NCBI GenBank assembly: GCA_034508935.3
Contig: CM067443.1
Span: 16,521,190 to 16,585,189, forward strand
Direction: 5' to 3'
DNA: 64,000 nucleotides
Origin: Berghia stephanieae
Lineage: Eukaryota > Mollusca > Gastropoda > Nudibranchia > Aeolidiidae
Shown here: piece by piece, positions 61,120 to 64,000 of the stretch
Layout of the letters: every line of letters starts with the position of its first letter
Numbering within the stretch: the first letter of the stretch is position 1
The notes under the pieces: generated by a model
Told to the model about the DNA's origin: nothing
The model's input: only the letters and a program-made list of their open reading frames with translations
The model's database searches: none
Made by a program: the position numbers and the translations under genes

Positions 61120-62959
61120 AACTGAAACGTACATATTATCACCTGCAAGAAAATAATAATTAAAATAAAACAAAACGAACTGCAATAGTCTTAGCTTACA
61201 TCAACATTTCATGTTTCTTCAGACAAACACAATTAATTATTTGATTTTTTACAGAGGTGATCAAAACACATCTTAAAAAATCAATTTTAAAAAGTAAATA
61301 ATTACATAAATAAGCTGAAAATGATATATAAAATTTAACTTTAAAACGAGAATCTGCAATAGTTCCGTGCATCTTGCTGAGTGCAAATGAATCTTTTAAA
61401 TGACAATCCCCGTCTACCTTTCCCCATGTTAGAATGTAGTTCCAGACAAATTATAAAAGGGCAAGTTAATAAGTCAGAAATGAAAGGAAAAAGAATGCTG
61501 TATAAAACTTACCTGGCCTTTTGTTGTCTTCTTCATTATCAGTCCATGCCTCTATTAAAAAAAAATTATAATAAAAAGAAACAAAACAATAGGTTTAGAA
61601 GTTAATTTAAATGTTAAATTTCAGAACTGTTGTTCTGGCAACATTCCTGTATCATGCTCTTTTTCCTCTGTCTTTATATACTTCTCTTTGTAAAATTACG
61701 TTGAAGAGCTACCCATAAATAATGCATTTATATTTTTTTGTAAACTTTTTCCCATTCGTATGAAGGCAATTTTTTTTTCTTTTGACTGATTAAAAACCTA
61801 CCAGTTGGCAGCAGGACAAAATCTAGGGCAAGATGACTAAATCAAGGGTACACAAAACCACGTTTGTACCAAAGATCAAATAAGCAGAAACTCATGAAGG
61901 TGTACCACACTGCCTATGTTTTACCTAGATGGTGGCTTACTTTTTTAATTTCAAACAGCCAAAGATTATTTAGCATGCACAACTGTATATGTTGCACAGT
62001 AGACCAGAATATTTTTCCTCAATCTCTAATAAGACTGAGCTCAAGATCAGTTCAACACAAACATATTAAAAAAAAAAAAAAAATGAAAAGAAAAGATAAG
62101 AAAAAGGAAGTGGCCAATTGCATTTTACCAATATTTTGGAGGACAAAAATAAAACGCAAAAAAAAACCCAAGAGCTTTTCGTATGTTCGTTCTGATGATC
62201 TAAAGCCTTTTGTTTCGGAAGCTCTAACCATACCTCCCTAGACCTAGATATCATATCTTCAGTGCACAAAACTAAATCAAACAGTTTTCTTATTGCTTCA
62301 TTAAATATTGGTTTCTCTGGATAGCAAAGCTTCAAGTATGTGTTCATCTCATATCATTGTGAAAATGCTCAAAAGCAAATTTTGTCGAGTATATAAAAAT
62401 TAAAAAAAAATAATAATAAGCTTCTCATTTTGATAACAATGAACATTAGTGTCAACTACTGATTAAATTTCAATATTGGGAAATCACATGGCTTTCCTTT
62501 CTTTATGAATGTTTTTTAAAGGTAATGGTTGTGCGGTTGTGTGGTCTTGTGGAATGACACTCGCTTTTGGATCGGAAGGTCCTGGGTTCGAGCCTCATTC
62601 GGTGCATAGTTGAGTCCTTGGAAAAGGCTCTTTACTCACATTCTCTCACCGTACTCAGGTGTAAAATGAGTACTTGGCCATTAACAGCGTTGTCAGAAAA
62701 AAATTGTAATATCCCCTTACAGACGTCATGTCTCGTTCTACATGTTACGTGTTGCTGTTGGCTAGGAACCTTTTGTAAAGCGCTTTAAGCACTTTTAGTG
62801 GATATTGTGCTATATAAAAAGCTCAAGTTTAAAAAAAATGAAATATGCCTTCTTAAAAAGAACAAAAAGCAAAAGAAGTAAAAACTCAAAGCAAAGAAAA
62901 ACTACCAGACCCAAACTGAATACAGTACCTGCTGGATTCTGGCACGCTCTCTGGAGAAG
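30202..62959 (-). CDS. KCBP/kinesin-C-like kinesin-14, whole gene model (5' partial)
   Basis: This is a C-terminal-motor kinesin, expected to be a microtubule minus-end-directed motor in the cytoplasm or spindle. I joined 31 exons on the minus strand by GT-AG sites and matching phase, giving about 1,170 residues; the N-terminus is missing. The order is a polar N-terminal segment (exons 1-4), coiled coil with Ala/Pro-rich linkers (4-21), kinesin-14 neck and motor (22-30) and a basic tail (30-31). Motor landmarks are [13 protein letters not shown], the P-loop [24 protein letters not shown] and [18 protein letters not shown] after a run of lysines, and the tail [13 protein letters not shown], resemble plant KCBP and sea urchin kinesin-C, where the corresponding tail binds calmodulin. 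Calmodulin binding here is inference. Three exons need at least one single-base correction (4, 13 and 19). The introns hold most of the repeats listed below. Plant KCBPs have an N-terminal MyTH4-FERM region; whether this protein does cannot be seen. Confidence 0.9.
30521..30835. mobile_element. Foldback-G element copy 1
   Basis: The ends AATGTGAAATTGAATGTTAG and its inverse (GCATTCAATTTCACATT) bound about 315 bp. Inner arms (CAACAAAACAGGATGAATG, GATGAATGAGAT) also pair across the centre. A second copy is at 50657. Homology seems to extend about 35 bp beyond the right end in both copies. Confidence 0.8.
31140..31863. mobile_element. MITE-F copy split by retroposon E
   Basis: 31140-31306 matches the left part of the MITE at 39210 and 31838-31863 its right end (GTGACGTCATCTGCATAC). 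Between them lies a complete retroposon E. Confidence 0.85.
31307..31829 (-). mobile_element. Retroposon E copy 2, nested in MITE-F
   Basis: About 520 bp, matching 28621-29154. AGGCCTGA occurs on both sides (31299-31306 and 31830-31837), an 8-bp target duplication made within the MITE. Confidence 0.85.
32064..32142 (-). CDS. Kinesin exon 30: end of motor
   Basis: 79 bp. [16 protein letters not shown] closes the motor, then [11 protein letters not shown] begins the basic tail. Confidence 0.95.
32687..32889 (-). CDS. Kinesin exon 29: motor
   Basis: 203 bp. [19 protein letters not shown], then [19 protein letters not shown], the microtubule-binding loop and helix, and [18 protein letters not shown]. 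Confidence 0.97.
32921..33113 (-). mobile_element. SINE-B copy
   Basis: Read on the minus strand: tRNA-like head GGGGCAGCGTGGCTCAAC, box B GGAGTTCGACTACC, tail ending near GGGATTTTATT-type sequence. Sense orientation in the intron between exons 28 and 29. Confidence 0.8.
33465..33533 (-). CDS. Kinesin exon 28: motor switch II
   Basis: 69 bp, phase 0, [18 protein letters not shown] then AEQLK. DLAGSE is switch II. Confidence 0.97.
33675..33766 (-). CDS. Kinesin exon 27: motor switch I
   Basis: 92 bp, completing Lys and then [19 protein letters not shown] through [13 protein letters not shown] is switch I. Confidence 0.97.
34279..34414 (-). CDS. Kinesin exon 26: motor
   Basis: 136 bp, [17 protein letters not shown] to [20 protein letters not shown] is close to the KCBP signature LEIKKDSKGMV. 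Confidence 0.95.
35073..35166 (-). CDS. Kinesin exon 25: motor
   Basis: 94 bp, [18 protein letters not shown] then [23 protein letters not shown] is the conserved strand/helix after the P-loop. Confidence 0.95.
35687..35850 (-). CDS. Kinesin exon 24: motor P-loop
   Basis: 164 bp. [19 protein letters not shown] then [11 protein letters not shown], the ATP-binding Walker A loop. It leaves two bases. Confidence 0.97.
36005..36080. repeat. (TA)n array
   Basis: About 70 bp of TA in the intron between exons 23 and 24. Confidence 0.95.
36144..36278 (-). CDS. Kinesin exon 23: motor
   Basis: 135 bp, phase 0, [16 protein letters not shown] to [17 protein letters not shown], the second part of the motor (FxYDxVF strand). 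Confidence 0.95.
36360..36425. repeat. A-rich tract
   Basis: Runs of 8-12 A broken by single C; probably a decayed poly(A) or a C-interrupted homopolymer. Confidence 0.8.
36766..37003 (+). repeat. LINE-type 3' tail running into (ATT/ATC)n
   Basis: GCGCCAAGAGCTGTGTG and GGCACTATATAAATG are the retroposon tail words. About 190 bp of ATT and ATC repeats follow. Confidence 0.7.
37157..37255 (-). CDS. Kinesin exon 22: neck and motor start
   Basis: 99 bp, phase 0. [16 protein letters not shown] is the kinesin-14 neck and [10 protein letters not shown] begins the motor domain. Confidence 0.95.
37532..37800 (-). mobile_element. SINE-A copy
   Basis: tRNA-derived SINE of about 270-300 bp. On the minus strand the head has box A (TAGTCTAGTGGTATGACACT) and box B (GGTTCGAGCC-like), and the tail ends in GATATTGTTTTATATAAAAG. 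Other copies: 41317, 48256, 55303, 58372 and 62529. Confidence 0.85.
37844..38017 (-). CDS. Kinesin exon 21
   Basis: 174 bp, phase 0, [19 protein letters not shown] to LTENFNSER, the last coil before the neck. Confidence 0.9.
38395..38530 (+). mobile_element. LINE ORF2 C-terminal scrap
   Basis: The plus strand reads [19 protein letters not shown], then [10 protein letters not shown] and a stop, the usual C-terminal end of jockey-group LINE polyproteins. Confidence 0.65.
39210..39403. mobile_element. MITE-F copy, complete
   Basis: About 194 bp between ATAGATAGTATACG and CATACTATCTAT; the uninterrupted reference for the split copy at 31140. Confidence 0.8.
39780..39925 (-). repeat. SINE-C copy (tRNA-like head)
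   Basis: The minus strand begins GGGGATCCTGACTGCTCAGT and continues TGGTAGAGCACTC, a good tRNA A box; box B is degraded. It shares a body with 41130-41268. It may extend left to about 39660. Confidence 0.6.
39999..40130 (-). CDS. Kinesin exon 20
   Basis: 132 bp, phase 0, [19 protein letters not shown] to EAVSLQK, highly charged coiled coil. Confidence 0.9.
40546..40735 (-). mobile_element. SINE-B copy
   Basis: Tail AATAAAATCCCCTTTATTC on the left and tRNA-like head on the right. It abuts a (TA)n array. Confidence 0.75.
40739..40820. repeat. (TA)n array
   Basis: About 80 bp of TA with one slip near 40759. Confidence 0.95.
41130..41268 (-). repeat. SINE-C copy
   Basis: Minus strand GGGGCCTTGATAGCTCACTT, then GAGCACTCACTCACAATT; the same head as 39925, more decayed. 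Confidence 0.55.
41317..41620 (-). mobile_element. SINE-A copy
   Basis: Full-length copy of about 300 bp next to exon 19. Box B region is GGTTCGAGC-like (GGGTTCGAGCTTCGC on the minus strand); the tail is GATATTGTGCTATATAAAAG. Confidence 0.88.
41674..41831 (-). CDS. Kinesin exon 19, contains a frameshift
   Basis: 158 bp, one short of the 159 that the phase requires. It begins QKTQMGGD in phase with exon 18. At about 41803-41808 one base is missing, after which it reads [18 protein letters not shown] and a Gly/Ala/Met-rich linker to GGAMD. In the read frame a stop would follow within 20 codons. Confidence 0.85.
42030..42365 (-). repeat. Possible diverged relative of retroposon E
   Basis: CAACACAATTGAGGTTATAT and AAAAATATCCCCTGTC parallel two spaced words of retroposon E in the same order. 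The rest has diverged too far to be sure. Confidence 0.3.
42831..42862. repeat. C run followed by A run
   Basis: About 15 C followed by about 15 A. It produces the Pro/Lys frame seen across 42718-43005. Confidence 0.9.
43002..43237. mobile_element. piggyBac-type MITE with TTAA ends
   Basis: TTAA, then CTCACTCAATCCT, and inverted AGGGTTGAGTGAG followed by TTAA. TIR about 13 bp, body 228 bp. TTAA duplications are the piggyBac hallmark. Confidence 0.75.
43288..43380 (-). CDS. Kinesin exon 18
   Basis: 93 bp, phase 0, [16 protein letters not shown] to APGRPTR. A Pro/Arg hinge ends it. Confidence 0.88.
43727..43864 (-). CDS. Kinesin exon 17
   Basis: 138 bp, phase 0, [17 protein letters not shown] to KEKQKKLE, coiled coil. 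Confidence 0.9.
44204..44255 (+). repeat. SINE-A or LINE tail scrap
   Basis: GTAAAGTGTTTTGAGCACGG and TATTGCGCTAT match the 3' tail of SINE-A in plus orientation. Confidence 0.5.
45111..45215 (-). CDS. Kinesin exon 16
   Basis: 105 bp, phase 0, [19 protein letters not shown] to KNLQNKI, coiled coil. Confidence 0.88.
45682..45885 (-). CDS. Kinesin exon 15
   Basis: 204 bp, phase 0, the longest coiled-coil exon ([17 protein letters not shown] to AKIASRDE). A 54-bp tandem repeat sits at its acceptor. Confidence 0.9.
45890..46050. repeat. 54-bp tandem repeat, three copies, at an intron acceptor
   Basis: AGGAATAATA recurs at 45897, 45952 and 46005, each followed by an AGATATA-like word and TATAAGAATTGT. 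The first unit includes the polypyrimidine tract and acceptor of kinesin exon 15. Confidence 0.8.
46832..46963 (-). CDS. Kinesin exon 14
   Basis: 132 bp, phase 0. [19 protein letters not shown], then an Ala/Val/Ser linker ending AGDDN. Confidence 0.88.
47040..47580 (-). mobile_element. LINE ORF2 C-terminal fragment with CCHC motif
   Basis: An uninterrupted frame of about 180 residues. It includes [19 protein letters not shown] and [18 protein letters not shown] (CX2C-X8-H-X4-C), the C-terminal zinc knuckle of R1/I/jockey-type non-LTR elements. It ends near ATTTMRWVM. The reverse transcriptase part is missing. Confidence 0.78.
47757..47882. repeat. (AAT)n array
   Basis: About 125 bp of AAT with slips to AAAT and AT. 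Confidence 0.95.
48000..48178 (-). CDS. Kinesin exon 13, contains a frameshift
   Basis: 179 bp, one more than the phase requires. It reads [19 protein letters not shown], then needs one base removed at about 48120 (an AAACC run on the coding strand), and continues [16 protein letters not shown] and an Ala/Pro-rich linker to VQVVE. Both splice sites are good. Confidence 0.82.
48256..48520 (-). mobile_element. SINE-A copy, head truncated
   Basis: The tail and body words (AAGCATGCTCAAAGCACTTT, CGAGACATGACGCCTGTGAG) are present. The tRNA head at the right is incomplete. Confidence 0.75.
49130..49405 (+). mobile_element. LINE ORF2 C-terminal fragment, inverted relative of 47040
   Basis: [18 protein letters not shown] and [19 protein letters not shown] match the minus-strand fragment at 47040-47345 almost residue for residue. 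One zinc-binding Cys is replaced (TFRKC), and a few residues are missing before WVDE. Confidence 0.75.
49435..49540. mobile_element. Foldback-D relative
   Basis: GTTACGGCACCTCTACCTGG and inverted CCAGGTAGAGGTGCTGTAAC pair over about 45 bases with a 16-base loop. The 80 bp to its right parallel the flank of the hairpin at 18626. Confidence 0.7.
49667..49797 (-). CDS. Kinesin exon 12
   Basis: 131 bp. [17 protein letters not shown] through NGHPPTEAD, leaving two bases that complete Lys with exon 13. The Gly/Pro patch breaks the coil. Confidence 0.88.
49930..50340 (+). mobile_element. LINE ORF2 C-terminal fragment, RTE-like
   Basis: [19 protein letters not shown], then [19 protein letters not shown] and [19 protein letters not shown], the typical region after the reverse transcriptase in RTE-like or endonuclease-reverse transcriptase LINEs. 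The 3' end is an AAGTAAGTAAGTG tail. Confidence 0.78.
50657..50947. mobile_element. Foldback-G element copy 2
   Basis: About 290 bp. The arms AATGTGAAATTGAATGTAAG and its inverse, plus long inner arms around AACACTACAGACGAATGAG. Same orientation and ends as 30521. Confidence 0.82.
51135..51290 (-). CDS. Kinesin exon 11
   Basis: 156 bp, phase 0, [15 protein letters not shown] through AETKIAAE, coiled coil. The acceptor is preceded by a strong T-tract. Confidence 0.88.
51428..51594. repeat. (AAT)n array
   Basis: About 165 bp of AAT with a few AAAT or AT slips, in the intron between exons 10 and 11. Confidence 0.95.
52253..52393 (-). CDS. Kinesin exon 10
   Basis: 141 bp, phase 0. Ser/Ala-rich start ([14 protein letters not shown]), acidic DDDDEE patch, then coiled coil ending EEITQLKL. 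Confidence 0.88.
52529..52811. mobile_element. Possible piggyBac-type MITE with TTAA ends
   Basis: TTAA then CTCTTTCA at the left, and TGAAAGAA then TTAA at the right. The TIR is only about 8 bp, so this is weaker than 43002. Confidence 0.5.
53695..53751 (-). CDS. Kinesin exon 9
   Basis: 57 bp, phase 0, [19 protein letters not shown]: coiled coil followed by a Ser-rich hinge. Confidence 0.87.
53859..53991. repeat. (AAT)n array
   Basis: About 130 bp of AAT with AAC interruptions. Confidence 0.95.
54169..54206 (-). CDS. Kinesin exon 8 (microexon)
   Basis: 38 bp completing Gly and then encoding [12 protein letters not shown]. Sites are TCTCAG and GTACTT. Confidence 0.82.
55303..55596 (-). mobile_element. 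SINE-A copy
   Basis: Tail GAGCTTTTGTATAGCGCAAT on the left and tRNA-like head ending near 55596. Sense orientation in the intron between exons 7 and 8. Confidence 0.85.
55732..55768 (-). CDS. Kinesin exon 7 (microexon)
   Basis: 37 bp encoding [12 protein letters not shown] plus one base. It joins exon 8 through a split Gly codon. Confidence 0.8.
56589..56681 (-). CDS. Kinesin exon 6
   Basis: 93 bp, phase 0, from [15 protein letters not shown] to DKMEAEK. Coiled coil. Confidence 0.88.
58081..58212 (-). CDS. Kinesin exon 5
   Basis: 132 bp, phase 0 at both ends. It encodes [19 protein letters not shown] and on to KAKEEIE, an amphipathic helical segment that starts the long coiled coil. Confidence 0.88.
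58372..58672 (-). mobile_element. SINE-A copy
   Basis: About 300 bp. CGCAATATTCACTTAACATG on the left and head with GGTCTAGTGGTATGACACTC (minus strand) on the right. In the intron between exons 4 and 5. Confidence 0.85.
58915..59085 (-). CDS. Kinesin exon 4, contains a frameshift
   Basis: 171 bp. It begins [20 protein letters not shown] and runs to [10 protein letters not shown]. At about 58965-58972 the frame must shift by one missing base to continue as [18 protein letters not shown] second missing base near the donor (58914-58916) would make the phase fit exon 5. Splice sites are otherwise normal. Confidence 0.75.
60239..60451 (-). mobile_element. SINE-B copy
   Basis: Tail AATAAATTTCCTTTATTCAT on the left and tRNA-like head near CTTGGCTCAGCGGTACGGTC (minus strand) on the right. 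Confidence 0.82.
60558..60655. repeat. (AAT)n array
   Basis: About 95 bp of AAT, with AAC at its right end. Confidence 0.95.
60822..60878 (-). CDS. Kinesin exon 3
   Basis: 57 bp encoding [18 protein letters not shown], a Ser/Thr-rich low-complexity linker. The sites are TTTTCAG and GTATGT. The phases fit both neighbours. Confidence 0.75.
61037..61118. repeat. (CT)n array
   Basis: About 80 bp of CT. The Glu/Arg frame on the minus strand is an artefact. Confidence 0.95.
61513..61549 (-). CDS. Kinesin exon 2
   Basis: 37 bp encoding [12 protein letters not shown]. The donor is GTAAGT. The acceptor could also be two bases earlier (61551), which fits the alternative phase of exon 1. It leaves one base for the next codon. 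Confidence 0.7.
62529..62838 (+). mobile_element. SINE-A copy, plus orientation
   Basis: The clearest head: GTGGTCTTGTGGAATGACAC (box A region), then CTGGGTTCGAGCCTC (box B), a body with TTCTCACCGTACTCAG, and a tail GATATTGTGCTATATAAAAA. It is the only SINE-A copy antisense to the kinesin. Confidence 0.88.
62929..62959 (-). CDS. Kinesin exon 1 of those seen (tentative microexon)
   Basis: 31 bp between TTTTTAG and GTACTG. Read as [10 protein letters not shown] it joins in frame to AWTDNEED in exon 2 if the acceptor TAGAG is used there. An alternative reading ([10 protein letters not shown]) uses the other acceptor. The basic reading is favoured as more protein-like. Confidence 0.5.
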
Positions 62960-63282
62960 CTAAAAAGTGTGCTAGAATCACAGTGTGATGAAAAATGATG
63001 CCCATTTTAGGTAACGACATTTATTATGTAGATAGGATTTAATAACCTATCTCCAGAGTGCTATACTGCACAGCAGATAGAATTCAGCATGCCCAAATTC
63101 AGCAATCACTGAACCAGATAGTCACTAATATTCTTATGTCGTTTCCTCGAAAATATTCTTTTTTTATATCATGTACTTTTAAATATTGTTGTGTGATGAT
63201 GTAATTTAAAGCGCCAAGAGCCTCATTGTTGAGGATAACTTGCACTCTATAAGAGTCTACTACTTGACATACTTGACTTGAC

Positions 63283-63800
63283 TTAGATGCCTTTCGCGTC
63301 TCGACCGAAAGATCGGGTCGCCTTGGCTGTTTCCAGTATTTCCTGTGTGACGTGTCTCCAATATTGCCGGTCCTCTGCTAGGGTTCTCAGATTTTCAAGG
63401 TCCCCTGCCGTTATGAGACTAATGCTTTGTCCAAGTGTTGTGAGGTTTTTGTTTAGGATCACAGGGAGTGTTGTGATCGGTCTTCCTCTGAAAAGGTTCC
63501 CGTGTTTTTGGAAATATCCCGACATGGCTTGGTTAGCTGGTATGTTTTTGTCCCTGCGTAGTATGTGACCGAAAAGTTGCCATCGTTGTTGTAAAATGTC
63601 AAGGGAGATTGGTCTTTCTTTTGTGATCTTATAGAGTGATTCATTTGAGATCTTTTTTGGGTATTTGATGTCCAGTACCCTTCTTAGCTGTGTGCGATGG
63701 AAGGCATCCAGATGTTCTTCTTCGGATTTTGTCAACGCCCAAGTGCCGCAGTTATACAGAAGTACCGGTTTTACAAGAGCACGGTACAGTTTCAGTCTAC
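63283..63800 (-). mobile_element. LINE ORF2 C-terminal fragment
   Basis: Open for about 170 residues on the minus strand: LYRALVKPVLLYNCGTWAL, RRVLDIKYPKKISNES, RPISLDILQQRWQLFGHILR. This is the C-terminal region of RTE-like or endonuclease-reverse transcriptase LINEs. It is cut at its 5' side by an (ATT)n array at 63798. It lies just outside the kinesin exons seen. Confidence 0.8.
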
Positions 63801-63866
<66 letters not shown>

Positions 63867-63881
63867 CATTATTATTATTAC

Positions 63882-63917
<36 letters not shown>

Positions 63918-64000
63918 TATTATTATTATTATTATTATTATCATTATTATTATTATTACTATTATTATTATTACTTTTATTATTATTACTATTATTATTA
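63798..64000. repeat. (ATT)n array at the window edge
   Basis: About 200 bp of ATT with ATC and ACT variants, continuing past the window. Confidence 0.95.

Overview
The window is animal nuclear DNA: spliced genes with GT-AG introns, one intronless seven-transmembrane receptor, tRNA-derived SINEs, LINE fragments, MITEs, an LTR element, satellite DNA and very many (AAT)n, (TA)n and (CT)n arrays. The receptor resembles the rhodopsin-like chemosensory receptors described from gastropods, and the kinesin belongs to the KCBP/kinesin-C group, known in animals from sea urchin. A mollusc or other lophotrochozoan is my best inference; nothing here proves it.

Left part (1-9600): mostly unrecognised AT-rich DNA around one real gene, a 387-residue GPCR on the plus strand (4814-5977). 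A 239-bp foldback MITE starts 53 bp after its stop codon. A SINE, half a foldback element and a dead Tc1-like transposon (8280-9020) follow. 9625-16353 is a structurally whole LTR element with near-identical LTRs and 4-bp target duplications, but no recognisable gag or pol. 17998-18800 holds microsatellites and a long hairpin. 19595-21240 is a satellite with 71-78-bp monomers arranged in 155-bp and about 142-bp higher-order dimers. 21416-23964 has a 297-bp foldback element, a terminal-inverted-repeat element carrying a small zinc-finger-like ORF, and a MITE. 25285-26815 is a 5'-truncated, frameshifted CR1/L2-like LINE.

Right part (30202-62959): one large minus-strand gene. I could join 31 exons, 30 firmly and the most 5' one tentatively, by splice sites and matching phase. 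They encode about 1,170 residues of a C-terminal-motor kinesin: a short N-terminal segment, a very long coiled coil with Ala/Pro-rich linkers, a kinesin-14 neck and motor, and a short basic tail ending at 30202. The N-terminus lies beyond 62959, probably beyond the window. Three exons each need at least one single-base correction to stay in frame; the rest of the gene is clean, so I suspect read errors. The introns are full of repeats: tRNA-derived SINEs nearly all in the sense orientation, MITEs, LINE tails and long (AAT)n runs.

The two genes show no functional link. Most of what remains is a layered repeat landscape, including a clear nested insertion at 31140-31863 and an inverted pair of LINE tails around exon 13 of the kinesin.
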